A DNA stretch of 64,000 bases, taken from the NCBI GenBank assembly GCA_905221615.1, contig CAJNDT010002902.1, positions 372,001 to 436,000 of the forward strand, given 5' to 3'. The notes beneath the pieces were generated by a model that was not told the DNA's origin, ran no database searches, and saw nothing but the letters and a program-made list of their open reading frames with translations. The position numbers and the translations under genes are program-made. Each line of letters opens with the position of its first letter. Within the stretch, counting starts at the first letter, position 1. The DNA is from Symbiodinium sp. CCMP2592. Taxonomy: Eukaryota > Sar > Dinophyceae > Suessiales > Symbiodiniaceae. Shown here piece by piece: positions 11,832 through 22,681 of the stretch.

Positions 11832-14800
11832 ATAACTGACTACATAATTGAGTCTGTTATCTTGGGTCTTGCGCCACAACCTAGGACCTAGGACCTAAAA
11901 CCTAGCAAGAGCAAGCAGTTTGGGCTTTAGGCAGATGTCACCCACAGCATCACTGCTACCCGCTAGCCGGTAGCTGTCCCATTTCGATTCGTGTTGATGA
12001 CCGCAGAACATCTTCATGACTTTATGTCATTATGATTTTATGTCATATGTCATATGTGAAGTTCAGGTTATACTAGTCACTAGTCTATAGCTATGCCTAT
12101 GCATATGCCATATTTTATATTTTCTGTCAAGCTTCTGTGCAGTGCTTTGTTTTTTGCCAGCAGTGCGCAGTGGCCGGGGTAGTGCCTGGAAGAGTGGCAA
12201 CCCTTGCTGGCTTGTGGCTTAAGCCTTCAGGTTTGAAGCTTATGGTTTGTGGGTTTGTTCAATGTATCCAGCCCAAACATTACTCGCCCAGCTAGCCCAT
12301 ACCTGCCTAACCATTCATCCCGTCCCGGGTCTTTTGGGTCGGTTCAGGGTTCAAACCTAGAATCCTAGAATCTAGAGTCTAGAGGTTTTTGGGGAGGGAG
12401 GGAATTGTCAGGACTGTTAGGGCGAGTTTAGGGCAAGGGCTCCGGTGTGAAGGCAATGCCATGCTGCTGGTAATGATGGTCATGAGATTGTATTGTATTG
12501 TGGTCAGTCACTGTAATGATTGTAGTGTAGTGAAGTGTAGTGGTCAGTGCCCGGACGGTTGAGCCACTCCTGCCAGAAAGCAGTGTGCCTCCTGATTCTG
12601 GCTGCTGGAGACGCTGGCCCGCGTGGACCAGCGACCTGTGTGACGAGTGAGATGTGACTAGTAAGACTGGTATCTAGTAGTAAGTAGTAACTAGTAACTA
12701 ATAATACTGATCAGTGACTACTGATTAGATTAGTCACTAAGTCTCACTATGTCACTTACTAGCCGACTAGCGGCTAGTGACGGCTAGTGTAGTGTCGTTG
12801 CCTTTCGCTGTGCTCTGGGACTCTGGGCCGGTACTCTTACATCTAGGGCTTTCGTGACTAGTCAGTAGTGTCTAAAGTGACTAGGGAGTGGATCGTCTCT
12901 AGCCAGGCTGCAAACCTATAGTTTGAAGACTCTTGGAATGGTTTTGTTGTATCCAGAGAATGGAGGAGACTCGCCGGTGCCCGGGGCAAGGACTTTGACT
13001 GTGACAATGTCTTGATTTGGCTCGGCTATGGCAAGACAGCAAGACCAGGGGCCATCATCAGGCTTAGGGCGTAGGCTTTGGAGTAGTGAGTGATTCAGCG
13101 GCTCCATGATCTTTGGTTCGCTACCAATGACAAATGACCAAGAACCAAAGCGTAGTTACACAGTTACACTACCTTTTGCATATTAATCACTAATAATGGC
13201 TGATTAGTGATTGGTGATTAGTGAGTGGTGATTAGTTTGCTGCGAAGTTATTGCTTTCTTGATTAATCAGTTCTGGTGAGTGACAACTGATCAATGGTGT
13301 CGTGACGACTATGGCTATGACTATGCGGACTACGACTAGACGAGGGCGCATTTTATAATGCAGGCTTCTTCGATTTTTCTCTCCGACTCTACAAGGACCT
13401 AGGACCTAGGACCTAGAGACTTGTGACCAGTGACTAGCGGTTCGTTGACTGACGAGGCTGAGGTTGCCAGCAGTGCCACGATGCACAATTCATCATCGCA
13501 GAAATACTGTTGCAGGGAGTTGCCCTGCGCACAGGAGCTGAGGTCATAGATTTCCGACCACAGCTTGCATACAGATGGCGATTTCCGTGCAGAGGGTTCA
13601 TTGAGCCCCAACAAAGACACAGACCAATCCCAAGATCTAGAATCTAAAGTCTAAAGAGTCTGAAGTCTAGAGTCTAGAGCTTGCTTCGATATGTCACACA
13701 GTTGGATACTCACATAGTTTTGGTAATGTAGTGACCTCGTGACATAGTATTTTTTAGATTTTAATTAACATTTCGGCCAGCCTTACCCAGATCTTCAGCA
13801 GAATATGTTCTATTCTATTGATTCAACCAATTTTGTTCACTCTTAATGAGTCAATCTACTCATCCAGTCTCTTTCATCCTGATTTAGTTCTGGGCTAGCT
13901 AGTCAATGGTTGTCGCAATTTCAGGCCCGAGGCGCAGATACATCCAACAGCTTCAAATCCAAAGGCAGACATCCAGCCGCTCTGTGTCGATCATGAGAAG
14001 CTCCTGTCAACTCTAGTCAAGTCACGCTAGTCTAGAGTCTAGTATCCAGAATCCTGGACCCTAGAATTCCAGAACCAAAGTAATTTACTTAGGTCCTTCT
14101 ACATTAGAATCATTAGAATCATTAGAAGCATTAGAATCATTAGAGGCAGAGTTTAGAGTTTAGGTAATTGTAAAGCCGACAACACAACATTTTTCATACT
14201 TTGTATATGGGTTCGAATCCTAGGGCCTAGGGTCCTAGGCGACCTAGAGACCTAGAGCTAGCTGGACCTAGCTCCCACATTCTCCTCCTTCCCAGGTGGT
14301 AGATTCCTAATTGACACCAAAAGCTTCGGCTTCGTTCTCACTCGGTAAAGGTAGGTAGGCTGTACATCTGCGAAGGCTAGCTGGCTAAACCCCCGACCTG
14401 TGTCGGATCCTTCTTGCGGAGCTCGGGCATTGTGTGGCATTGTGCCAATTCGAGTGCATGTGATGCTCTCCTGCCAAAGGAGAACAGAGTACCTGACCTC
14501 TAGTTTCGCTACGCTGCTAAAGCATGGGCTTCAAGATTTACCGCATCGAGCTCCATCAGTCAAGTTGCTTCAGAAAACACTCCATGTTTTATGGACTCTG
14601 TTGGATTCCATAGCACGCTCTGCTCCAGCGCGCGCTTCCTTGACCCGCCTTTCGCCATGGCTCCCGCGGCCAAGAAGGTGTGCTCTGTAGTGTGCACTGT
14701 CGCGTACACTGTAGAGTAGAGTCTGTAGAGACTGTCTCTGTGGAATGTAAATGTCGAGTAGTAGCCTCACTAGACACAAAGTCAATTGAATCAGACACTG

Positions 14801-15344
14801 GTTTGAAAGCTTTCTTGGCAGGAGAAGATCGAGCCGGTGGAGACGGCTGCCACAAATCGACAAGCCCGAGAGCGAGAGGCCCGAGGCTGCTCATCCGCCG
14901 CAGCTCCGATTTACGTATGCTTGCGGTGCAAGAAAACTTCCAAGGACCTCGGTTTTGGTGATTGTGTGGTGAGAAAAAACCGCACCCAGTAAGGAATCAA
15001 TGTGGTCAACACATGTAGGTCAATGTGGGTGCTTGGTCTAGGTGTTGCAGGGGAAAGAAAAGTCAAAGGTTCTGCTTGGGGTTTGTTTCGGAGGGCTTAA
15101 TATTTCTCCAGGGCATAACAACTGAACTGGCTTTGTGGACAACCTGGAAAACAACTAAGTCTAAGCCAAGCGGCTAAAATAGCTAAAAACCCGAAGCCGA
15201 GCCAGCAATCCTCAATCGCTGTAGCTGTAGCAGCTGTAGCCACGCATGGTTTTCGGGTTACAGCGGCTACAGTTGGCTGTGTGGGATTGATCGATCCGGA
15301 ATCGGATTTTCGGAATTCGATGATTAGTCACTGATTAGTCTTCA
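11832..15344. other. Non-coding DNA, 3.5 kb, no gene recognised
   Basis: Contains repeated TAGTCACTAG/GTGATTAGTGA words (12655-12790, 13180-13235), CCTAGGACCTAGG (13396-13412), an ATTAGAATC array (14105-14140) and TCTAGAGTCTAG runs (13640-13680). No coding frame is convincing. It is probably intergenic or a large intron. Confidence 0.5.
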
Positions 15345-16437
15345 ATGGTTCAGGACAAGGACTTTGTCATTCTTCCCGGCCGAGATGATGCCTGTGGAAT
15401 TTGCTTCACGGCAATCACCTCAGGGTTCGACGTGGACTACGTTGACGCAATGGCGCGCTACAACTCCAAGGAGAAGGCTAACAAGCCGTTTGTGAAAGAT
15501 GTCGACAAGAGCTGTGACAGACTAGCCCGGCTTGAGGCCGACGAGGAGTTGGAGTATTTCGATCCGCCATCCTCGGTGAAGGCTGTGCAGTTGATTTCAG
15601 AGTCGATGTCGATTGAGTGCTTGTTCCTGACCGAGTGCCAACTCGTGAAGCTCATCGGCTTGACCTCCAGTGCTTTGAAGCTTGAGAAAGTCAACCGATT
15701 GAGTGAGTGTGGGCGAAAGGTAGTCGTCGGCTTTTATGTTCGCTTTGACGACCTCCCGGACGACATCAGGGAGAGGGACCTACTCGGGCTCCGCAAAGTC
15801 AAGTGGGAGCTCAAGTTCGTTGGACAGCACGACAAGGAGATCTTGCAACCAAGCCGACAGCTACGTTTGGCGCAAGGGGCTGATGTGCTGCCAGGAGTGG
15901 CTGCACGGATGCCGGATCGGTCTGCCCCCAACCCTTTGGAGCTTCTGGCAAGTATGCCGACCATCAGCTCCTTGCGCAAGAAGGCTGCCGATCTCGAGGA
16001 GAAGCGAAGGAAGAAGGATGTGGAGCTGGCCGCCAAGCTCGAAGTCGATGATGATGGCAACCCGGTCGACATCGCGGATGAGGACTCCGACGAGCCACGG
16101 ATGAAGGGAGCTTTGTCCTCTGGGCTGGGAACGACAACGATCGACAGAGATGCAGGCTTGACCAGGAAGAGGAAGAAGGGGGCCAGTGTGAAGGCAGATG
16201 CCCAAGCGCCCAAGAGGGCCACCGGCAGCCTACGTGGGGATGATGCCCAAGCTCAGTCCCAGAGTCAGTCTCAGGACGAGATCAAGGCTGCCCTCAACCA
16301 CGACCCCGAGCTTTGCAAAGTGGCACTCAAGCTCGGCAATGTTCCCGACAGCTTGACCAACTTCACAGTTCGACGGGCTCTAGAAGGTGCCAAAATGGGC
16401 AATGCATGCACCGGCGCTGGTGGCTCAGAGAGCTTGC
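15345..16437 (+). CDS. Hypothetical protein, first exon with ATG
   Basis: Starts at an ATG (MVQDKDFVILPGRDD) after non-coding DNA and runs about 364 codons to a strong donor (TTGC|GTGAGT) at 16437/16438; unspliced, it stops at 16443-16445. The first ~190 residues are mixed and acidic. A coiled-coil-like segment follows (LRKKAADLEEKRRKKDVELA near 15975-16035). A charged linker with a Lys/Arg patch (TRKRKKGASVK) and an SQSQSQ run precede the donor. No enzyme motif was seen. Exon-like ORFs on the same strand follow at 17.6, 19.0, 20.9 and 22.4 kb. They may be one multi-exon gene, although the phases of the first three do not fit if they are simply adjoining. Confidence 0.5.
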
Positions 16438-17612
16438 GTGAGTAAGCTGCTGTCAATGTGGTTTGCAGTTTGCAACAAAGTTTCGTGAGCGTAGTTTCAT
16501 GGTGCACTTCCATACATAGTTTGTGTGTGGCAGTCTCCATTGCCAAAGCATGCATTTCTGAACCAGAGAGGCCCCTGAACTTTTCAGACTTCTCTCCGAA
16601 ACTGTTAAACCTTGATTTCAGTTTGCGTCAGCTTGCAAGCAATACGGTGTAAGGCAAACTCCATGGCATGTATGGCACAGTCTATGAGTCTATGGAGCGT
16701 AGCATTCCCCAGTTGCCGATGTTGACAGTTAACAGGCACTTGAGTCACTTGAGTCAATTGACTCAATTGAGATGTTAATCAGATAATCGATTCCCGATTC
16801 TCGATTCGATCTGTGAATATGTAATACCACAGCTTTACTCGGGCAACAAATTTCCGAATCACGTAGGTGCCTCAGTTTCTCATTCGACTCCGCACCTAAG
16901 GTCTGGACTTAGACCTAGACGACTGTAATTACTCTAGTTGTCGAGTCACACACCCACACACACACACAGACCTGCGACTGTAGTCACTGTACACACACAC
17001 ACACCCACAAGCCCTCACACGCTGCAGTGATTTAAGTGTTCTGTTAAGTCTTTTGGTTTCGCGTGTTGAGGCCTTGCTGCCCTCTCGCATTTCGTTGGGT
17101 TCGCGTGTTGAGGCCTTGCTGCCCTCTCGCATTTCGTTGGGTTCGCGTGTTGAGGCCTTGCTGCCCTCTCGCATTTCGTTGGGTTCGCGTGTTGAGGCCT
17201 TGCTGCCCTCTCGCATTTCGTTGGGAAATCCATAGCTGTCTGACTTTTGATGATTCAGTAATTCAGCATTCAGATGTTGGTCGAGGAGTTGCTTACATAG
17301 GGCAGGCCTCTGAGTTTTCGCTAGGGCCGCTAGGGCCAATGTAGGTAGGGTAGGGAGCCGTGGGGGTGTAGAGATCTCACGATCGGAGAACATAGTTCGT
17401 CCTACACTTACACCCCAGCTGACTCTAGAACATATTGTACGCGGTACATTTTGCCCAATCCTGCTTAATATCTTACAATCTTCTTCGCTTTGGGAATTTG
17501 CAGCCACAGCCTAGCGCCTTTCTGGGCATAGCCTGGCCTAGATTCTAAGCATCCCAAGCTTCTGGCAAAAGGTCTTGCCAGAACGGTGCACTACGACCAT
17601 CTTGTGTTTCAG
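16438..17612. other. Non-coding DNA, probable intron, with tandem repeat
   Basis: Bounded by a GTGAGT donor on the left and a CTTGTGTTTCAG acceptor ending 17612 on the right. Includes CA-rich microsatellite (16950-17010) and four copies of a 42-bp unit. Confidence 0.5.
17059..17225. repeat. 42-bp tandem repeat, four copies
   Basis: Four essentially identical units begin TCGCGTGTTGAGGCCTTGCT at 17059, 17101, 17143 and 17185. The period is a multiple of three, so several frames stay open through it; the minus-strand frame reads as repeated NEMREGSKASTREP. Confidence 0.95.
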
Positions 17613-18149
17613 AAGGGGATTCAGTGAGGCCACTCGCCTGCTGGACAAGCTGGGAGAAGGGTCGAAGGAAGGCCGCAGCCTTTCGCGGAGGATTGCAGCT
17701 GTGCAAGCCGCTCAGCTCTTGGCGACGACTGCAGATCTTGCCACCCTGCCCTACGAGGAGAGGATTTCCAAGTATGTCCTTGTTGGAGCCACCGGCAGCG
17801 CTATCCCTCTCTTGATCAAGGTGAAGGTCACAGTTGCCGAAGTGTCAGAGGCTGTGAAGGGTTTCGTGACAGATGGTGCGGCTGCTAAGCTGCAGGGCAT
17901 CGTCTCGATGCTCATCCTTTGCAAGGGCTCTGTGGAGGAGGAGTGGAGCTTCACCAAGCCCACCTTCGCGCATGTGGTGACCGAAGCGATGCAGCTGTCA
18001 GGAGATGATGAGCGTCGGGGCCGGGAAGCTCGAGACCTGGGTACTCCGAAGGGGAAGGAGCAGGCAGAAGAGGTGGATGCAGAGATCGAGAGTCGCTGGG
18101 AGGCCGGGCCTGTTTGTTTCTCATTAGCTGACCTCAAAAGGGTTGGGAG
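17613..18149 (+). CDS. Hypothetical helical exon
   Basis: A 179-codon exon-like ORF between a good acceptor (TTGTGTTTCAG, ending 17612) and a good donor (GGGAG|GTAAAC at 18149/18150). The residues look helical and globular (SRRIAAVQAAQLLATTADLA, VKVTVAEVSEAVKGFVTDGA), with a charged C-terminal segment rich in Glu/Asp/Lys. No motif identifies a function. It lies on the same strand as the ATG-containing exon at 15345. Confidence 0.45.
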
Positions 18150-19040
18150 GTAAACGAAGAAGTTTGTGGTGGTAGGACCGGGTAGGACTAGTGATTGGCA
18201 ATGCAATTACAAGTCATCAGATTATTGCAGTATTCTCGTATCGTCGTATCATAATTATAGGGCTAGGGGTTGGTACACGTGGGGCTAAGTTTGGGCTGGT
18301 ACGTGGCGGCAAGTCAAGTCCCTTAACAGCTGTCGCAAAAGAGTCGATGAATAGCTCAATGTTAAAACATACAGTGGGGAGCTCTTCATAGTGATAATGG
18401 TGGTGTTGTGTTCATGCAGTATAGTTCTAGTTGTTTCTAGTTCTCGGCCGGCTGGGTGAAGTAATTCAGTCACAAACTTGCCCGATGTCATCCGCAGTGT
18501 TACACTTTAGATTTCATTCGACCGATGTTAGATACGCTCTTTTCTGTTGTCTGTTCCAAATTCGGCTTTCGATGGCAAAAAAAAAAAAGGTCATCTAGGT
18601 TCGATATGAATCTAGAATCTAGATTCCGATCGCGAAACAAACGGCTTGCTGGATTTTAGCTTTAGCGGCTTTAGCGAGATTTGTGGTCATAGAAAACCGG
18701 GCCCAAGTCTCCTGTGGCCCCCAATGTTTCAGCGGGCCGATTCTCCAATATATTTTCGGGCTCCTTAGTAGTTCTGGTTGTTTCACGAACAAGTGGGCAT
18801 CCCATAGCTGCTGTTGGCATTGCTGGCAGGTTGAGTCGCCCAGGTCACACGAAATCTGACGGCTATGCCGGTCACACATACAGGCGAAAATCAAAACTCT
18901 ACTTACTAACTCTAGTGACTCTAGTAACTTTACTGCAATAGAGACTGTGATTTCTGACGAAATCATGGATGGCCGAATCGTCAAACGAATCAGGTTAAGT
19001 TTCCTTTCTGTGTTTTCACGGTTGGCCCCGCTCTGTCAAG
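18150..19040. other. Non-coding DNA, probable intron
   Basis: Starts at a GTAAAC donor and ends at CTCTGTCAAG, a possible acceptor. Contains an A(12) run at 18576-18587 and TCTAGAATCTAGA near 18610-18623. No gene was seen. Confidence 0.45.
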
Positions 19041-20012
19041 GCACTGGCAGGTGCATGGGTGGATGCCTTCGCCAACGACACGCTGCTGGGATTGATCCCG
19101 GCAACGAGCACGTCCAGCTACTCACGCCTCCTGGACGTGTGCTCCTCCATGCTGACAGCCCTCAATGCGCAGGTGACCCACATCCCGGAGGACTTTCCAG
19201 CTCAGATGCGGGGCAGCATTGAGCGAGTCACATCTTTCTGCAAGTGCATTTGCTGCTTGGCTGCTCCACTCCCAAATTACATGGATTGCACTTTCCGCGA
19301 CGCCTTCGTGCTGTCCAAGTATTCGGGCACCGACTACATGGAGGCCGAGATCAAGAATGCAATTGGCAGGAAGGGTTCCTTCTGGCAGGAGGCGTTCGAT
19401 GCGGAGCAGCGTGTAAGCTCGGCAGTCAAAGAGTTCGCCCCAGTCATCCGACAGTATCTGGCAGACATGGACAAGATCATCAAGGATGCCAGTGCCGAGG
19501 ACAAGGATGAGGAACCGGGCATGGATTGCGGTGCAGCTTGCAAGCTGGTCTTCGAGGTGTTGGGCAAAAGGGAGCACATGGCGAGCAACCTCCGCAAGGG
19601 TGCCCTTCAAGATTTGGATTCCATGATCCAGAGTGTGATTCCTTTGCTCATGGAGAGGATTGCAAAAGATCGCGACCTGAAGTCGATCGCGGATGTGAAG
19701 ATCGAGGATTTCATGAAGCTGGCTTCCAAAGTCCCAGCCGTGGGGAAGCCGGTGAGCGGCTACCCCGAAGCCCTCGACAAGTTTGCGCAGTGGCAGGCGA
19801 CAAATCAGACAGCTTTGCAGAGTGCAAAGTTGAAGGAGTTGTGCCAATCGGCCACGACGGCCGAGCATGGCAAATTTGATATTGCTGCTGCTTGGGGAGT
19901 GCTCCAAACCGTGGATCTTGAGAGCGAGGAGGCGGAAGGCATCAACCTTCAGCACGTTCTGATGGCTACTTTGCAGACTGTGCATCTCAAGGCCCACAGC
20001 CACAGACTGTGA
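19041..20012 (+). CDS. Hypothetical helical exon
   Basis: About 323 codons, open to a TGA at 20010-20012. A GC donor (CTCAAG|GCCCAC near 19993) could end it earlier. The sequence is soluble and helical with several Cys (CKCICCLAAP near 19240-19265) and acidic segments (DKIIKDASAEDKDEEPG). No family was recognised. Style and charge match the neighbouring exons at 17.6 and 20.9 kb, suggesting one large host protein. The boundary with the previous exon does not give a matching phase, so an unseen exon or wrong edge is likely. Confidence 0.45.
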   Translation, partial: ALAGAWVDAFANDTLLGLIPATSTSSYSRLLDVCSSMLTALNAQVTHIPEDFPAQMRGSIERVTSFCKCICCLAAPLPNYMDCTFRDAFVLSKYSGTDYMEAEIKNAIGRKGSFWQEAFDAEQRVSSAVKEFAPVIRQYLADMDKIIKDASAEDKDEEPGMDCGAACKLVFEVLGKREHMASNLRKGALQDLDSMIQSVIPLLMERIAKDRDLKSIADVKIEDFMKLASKVPAVGKPVSGYPEALDKFAQWQATNQTALQSAKLKELCQSATTAEHGKFDIAAAWGVLQTVDLESEEAEGINLQHVLMATLQTVHLKAHSHRL

Positions 20013-20948
20013 TTCTGAGTTTGCAACTGTTGGTTTACTAACATAACTATTGCTGTTAGCACCGGAAATGATACTCATTGGAGTCTCGCGAGTGGGGAGC
20101 GAACTAAGTCAGTAGGTCAGTGTGATGCGGGGCAACACAGGGCATAGGGCATAGGGCCTAGGGGCCTGGGTCTAGTGACTAGTGACTAGTGAGTAGTGAC
20201 TAGTGACTAGTGGCCTAGTTGTGACACACTTATGAGTGCCCGGAAGAATATGGCAACCGCCGAAAGGTTTCGTTGCGTAAGGACGTGTGTGTGTGTGTGT
20301 TTTTGATTTTGTGTTTGTTTTCGTACCTGCTAGTTAGTGTTGTTGTTGTTGTCGTGTTTTCTTGGGTGTCTGTCTGGGTGTCCATGAATGCATGTGTTCG
20401 TTCAGTCAGCGGTGTTTGTCTCTCCGTATTATCTTCGTGTCTGTGCGGTGGGTTGGGTGGGTGGATGTGGCTCGTGTGTGTGTGTGTGTGTGTGCGTGCG
20501 TGTGTGTATGTGTGTGTGTGTATGTCAGTGTATGTGTGTGCGTGTGTGCATTTGAAGTCACAGTCATGGCCTAGGTCCAGGTCCAGGTCTAGGTCCTAGG
20601 TCAGCAGAGTTCCTGTACGTGTGCGTACTTAAGTGAATGACCATGTGGGTGTATGTATGTGTGGCCGTATGTGTCTGTGTACTAAGATCTTTATCGGTTC
20701 AATATCGGATTTGCTGTTTGCTGGTGTCAAACACAATTCATGGTGTCATTGCCATCAGAGCTATAGTACAGCTATAGTTATCATCGATATCATAATTACC
20801 ATTCTTGTCACTGGCTATAGTATAGTAACCATGGTAACGAAAGCAAACTATAATAGTAACTGTAGTAACTATGGTCCTATAGAAACAAATAATATGACGA
20901 AATACTCATGTCAATACAGTGATACATGTCATGTCCTGTGTCGGGCAG
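20013..20948. other. Non-coding DNA with TG-rich tracts
   Basis: Contains ACTAGTGACTAGTGAG repeats (20172-20212) and TG/GTGTGTATG-rich low-complexity DNA at 20286-20300 and 20470-20560. The short Cys/Val-rich ORFs across it come from the repeat. It ends with an acceptor-like CCTGTGTCGGGCAG. Confidence 0.55.
20470..20560. repeat. TG microsatellite
   Basis: Near-continuous TG/TGCG/TGTATG dinucleotide repeat with a second short tract at 20286-20300. Confidence 0.85.
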
Positions 20949-21743
20949 GTGGAGGGTGGATGCTCCAGGGCCCCCTTGATTCACGAAGCTCGGAAGGAGG
21001 TCGCAACCGCCAAGGGGATGTTCCAGAAAGTTCCGATGGCACTGTCTGCTAGGCAGTGGTTGTTGCAGCAGCTCCAGCTGCTGGAGGATTGCTTATCCCA
21101 TGGCCAGGCATGCAGAAGGTTCCAGGAACTTGGCCGTGACGCCAAAGAGAGGGATGCAAAGGACAGCGAGCGGATGTCATTGGATGCTGCCCTGAAGACA
21201 GTGGCTTCCCTTCGCATCAAGGCGGCCAAGAGCAAGAAGGAGAACGAGTCCCTGGCAACTTTGGCAGCATCGAAGGCCGGCGCCGTCTTCGCGGATGAAG
21301 CTGAGCCTGGGAAAGAGGATGATGCTCCCCCCACCACGGTGGATCTGGTTCTTGCTCTCGAGCATGCGTGCTGCGAGACAGCCCGGTCCATGGCAGACAA
21401 TCCGACCGAAGCGATCACAGAAGCGTTGCAGCTCCTGATCTCGAAGCAGCTGGAGGCCTGCAAATCGGACTTCAAGGAGGCCCGGAAGCTTCTGTGCGAA
21501 GCCCCGGGCGACAAGGACAAGGGCAAGGGCCAGGATGCGGCAAAAGCCGAGAAGCCTTGGACAGTGGTTGCCGGGTGGAAGGACAAGCTGCCGGAGAACC
21601 CCTCCCTTCAGCAGGTCATGGATGCAGCTGCCAGTATCTTCGGCTCCGTGGATGGATCGGCCTTGAGGGAGAAGATCGCGCACATCGAGAAGGCCGGGTT
21701 TGTAGAAAGAAGTTTGTATGACGTTGTATGTATGACTGTATGA
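20949..21743 (+). CDS. Hypothetical helical exon, Lys-rich linker
   Basis: Exon-like ORF of about 264 codons following an acceptor at 20948 (TCGGGCAG). It is rich in heptad-like helices (ARQWLLQQLQLLEDCLSHGQ; LRIKAAKSKKENESLATLAA) and has a Gly/Lys/Asp linker (GDKDKGKGQDAAKAEK near 21508-21555). The frame closes with TGA at 21741-21743, but a splice donor such as GGGTTT|GTAGAA may come just before. No function is suggested. An 83-bp foldback repeat lies 21 bp downstream, which fits intron sequence beginning here. Confidence 0.45.
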   Translation: MEGGCSRAPLIHEARKEVATAKGMFQKVPMALSARQWLLQQLQLLEDCLSHGQACRRFQELGRDAKERDAKDSERMSLDAALKTVASLRIKAAKSKKENESLATLAASKAGAVFADEAEPGKEDDAPPTTVDLVLALEHACCETARSMADNPTEAITEALQLLISKQLEACKSDFKEARKLLCEAPGDKDKGKGQDAAKAEKPWTVVAGWKDKLPENPSLQQVMDAAASIFGSVDGSALREKIAHIEKAGFVERSLYDVVCMTV

Positions 21744-21764
21744 TTACGTTAAGATCTATTAAAT

Positions 21765-21847
21765 CCAGGTGATTGGTTGATTTCCACAATGTAATAATGT
21801 AATAATAGAATCTATTATTACATTGTGGAAATCAACCAATCACCTGG
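21765..21847. repeat. Foldback (inverted) repeat, 83 bp
   Basis: The left arm, beginning CCAGGTGATTGGTTGATTTC, is the reverse complement of the right arm ending ATCAACCAATCACCTGG. About 33 bp per arm match perfectly, around a short TAATAATG/TAGAATCTA centre. It is structurally similar to the 6617-6726 element but unrelated in sequence. Confidence 0.9.
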
Positions 21848-22375
21848 ACCTGGACTCAGACTTTACATAGACTTACTTAAACCTACACTGACACCTAGGA
21901 CCTAGGACCTAGACCTAGACTCAGACCTCCACGTAGGTGCTAGGTACCCCGGTAGTCTGGTAGCAGCGGTAGCAGTAGCAGCAGCATCAACAGCAGGCCA
22001 GTAGCAGCAGGTAGCAGGTTTGGTTTCTGGTATTGGAGTATTGGTACTTTTGGATGTGTCCGATGCACCCTGGCCCTGGCCGGCCTTGGCCCTAGCCCTA
22101 GCCCTGGCCCTAGCCGCTAGCCGCTAGCCGTCGCCTAAATGGGTTAGGGCCTAGGGCTAACTCAAAGACCTGGAAGTTCAATTTTGACATAAGCCTTGAA
22201 ACCAGACTGACTAAGCCTAAGCCTTAAGCCTTAAGCCCTATAGGCCCTAAACCTTAAGGGAGGTCCAGAGTCCAGTTTGGTTAATTTCCTCATCAGTCGC
22301 AGCACGTTGACAACATGTGTAACATGTGTCAGTACTGGTTACTGGACATATCAGATATTCGCTTTTCCGTGATTC
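21848..22375. other. Non-coding DNA, probable intron
   Basis: Consists mostly of short reiterated words: CCTAGGACCTAGG (21894-21910), GTAGCAGCAG (21958-22015), CCCTAGCCCTGGCCC (22085-22115) and AAGCCTTAAGCC (22210-22240). No gene was seen. Confidence 0.5.
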
Positions 22376-22681
22376 GTGGCCGAGGCCCTGCTCGGCATCA
22401 AGACCGTACACGCAAGGTATGGTCCTCACTTGAAGCATTTTGGCATGCAGGACGAGATTATGGCATTGACGACCGGCGACTACACAGCCCTGTCAGAGGA
22501 TGGCAAGGCGATGGCTGCGTTGGGTGCCGAGGCCTTGTTGTGGTATGCCAACCAGCATACCAACCAGGCCATTGCCAAGTCCATTCTTGGTGAAGTGTCA
22601 GGACGCATTTCAGGTGACTTCGTCGACGAAGCGCGTGTGGAGAAAACTCTTTTGGCTGAGGGTCGCCGGATCCTGGGCTGA
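22376..22681 (+). CDS. Hypothetical exon, C-terminal
   Basis: About 101 codons, open upstream without a clear ATG. A possible acceptor is GGCCGAG at 22384. The sequence is mixed and helical (GKAMAALGAEALLWYANQHT) and ends at TGA 22679-22681. No splice donor is obvious, so it could be the last exon of the 15-22 kb set. Unidentified. Confidence 0.4.
   Translation: MAEALLGIKTVHARYGPHLKHFGMQDEIMALTTGDYTALSEDGKAMAALGAEALLWYANQHTNQAIAKSILGEVSGRISGDFVDEARVEKTLLAEGRRILG

Noticed and set aside
17015-17507. ORFs on both strands across the 42-bp tandem repeat
   Set aside because: Open only because the repeat period is a multiple of three; flanks are microsatellite and non-coding.
20273-20599. 108-codon Cys/Val-rich ORF resembling a membrane protein
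   Set aside because: Encoded by TG-rich microsatellite; hydrophobicity is a by-product of the repeat.
15345-22681. One continuous spliced gene from the five exon-like ORFs
   Set aside because: Donor/acceptor phases between the first three ORFs do not match at the best sites, so I list them separately and do not assert a gene model.
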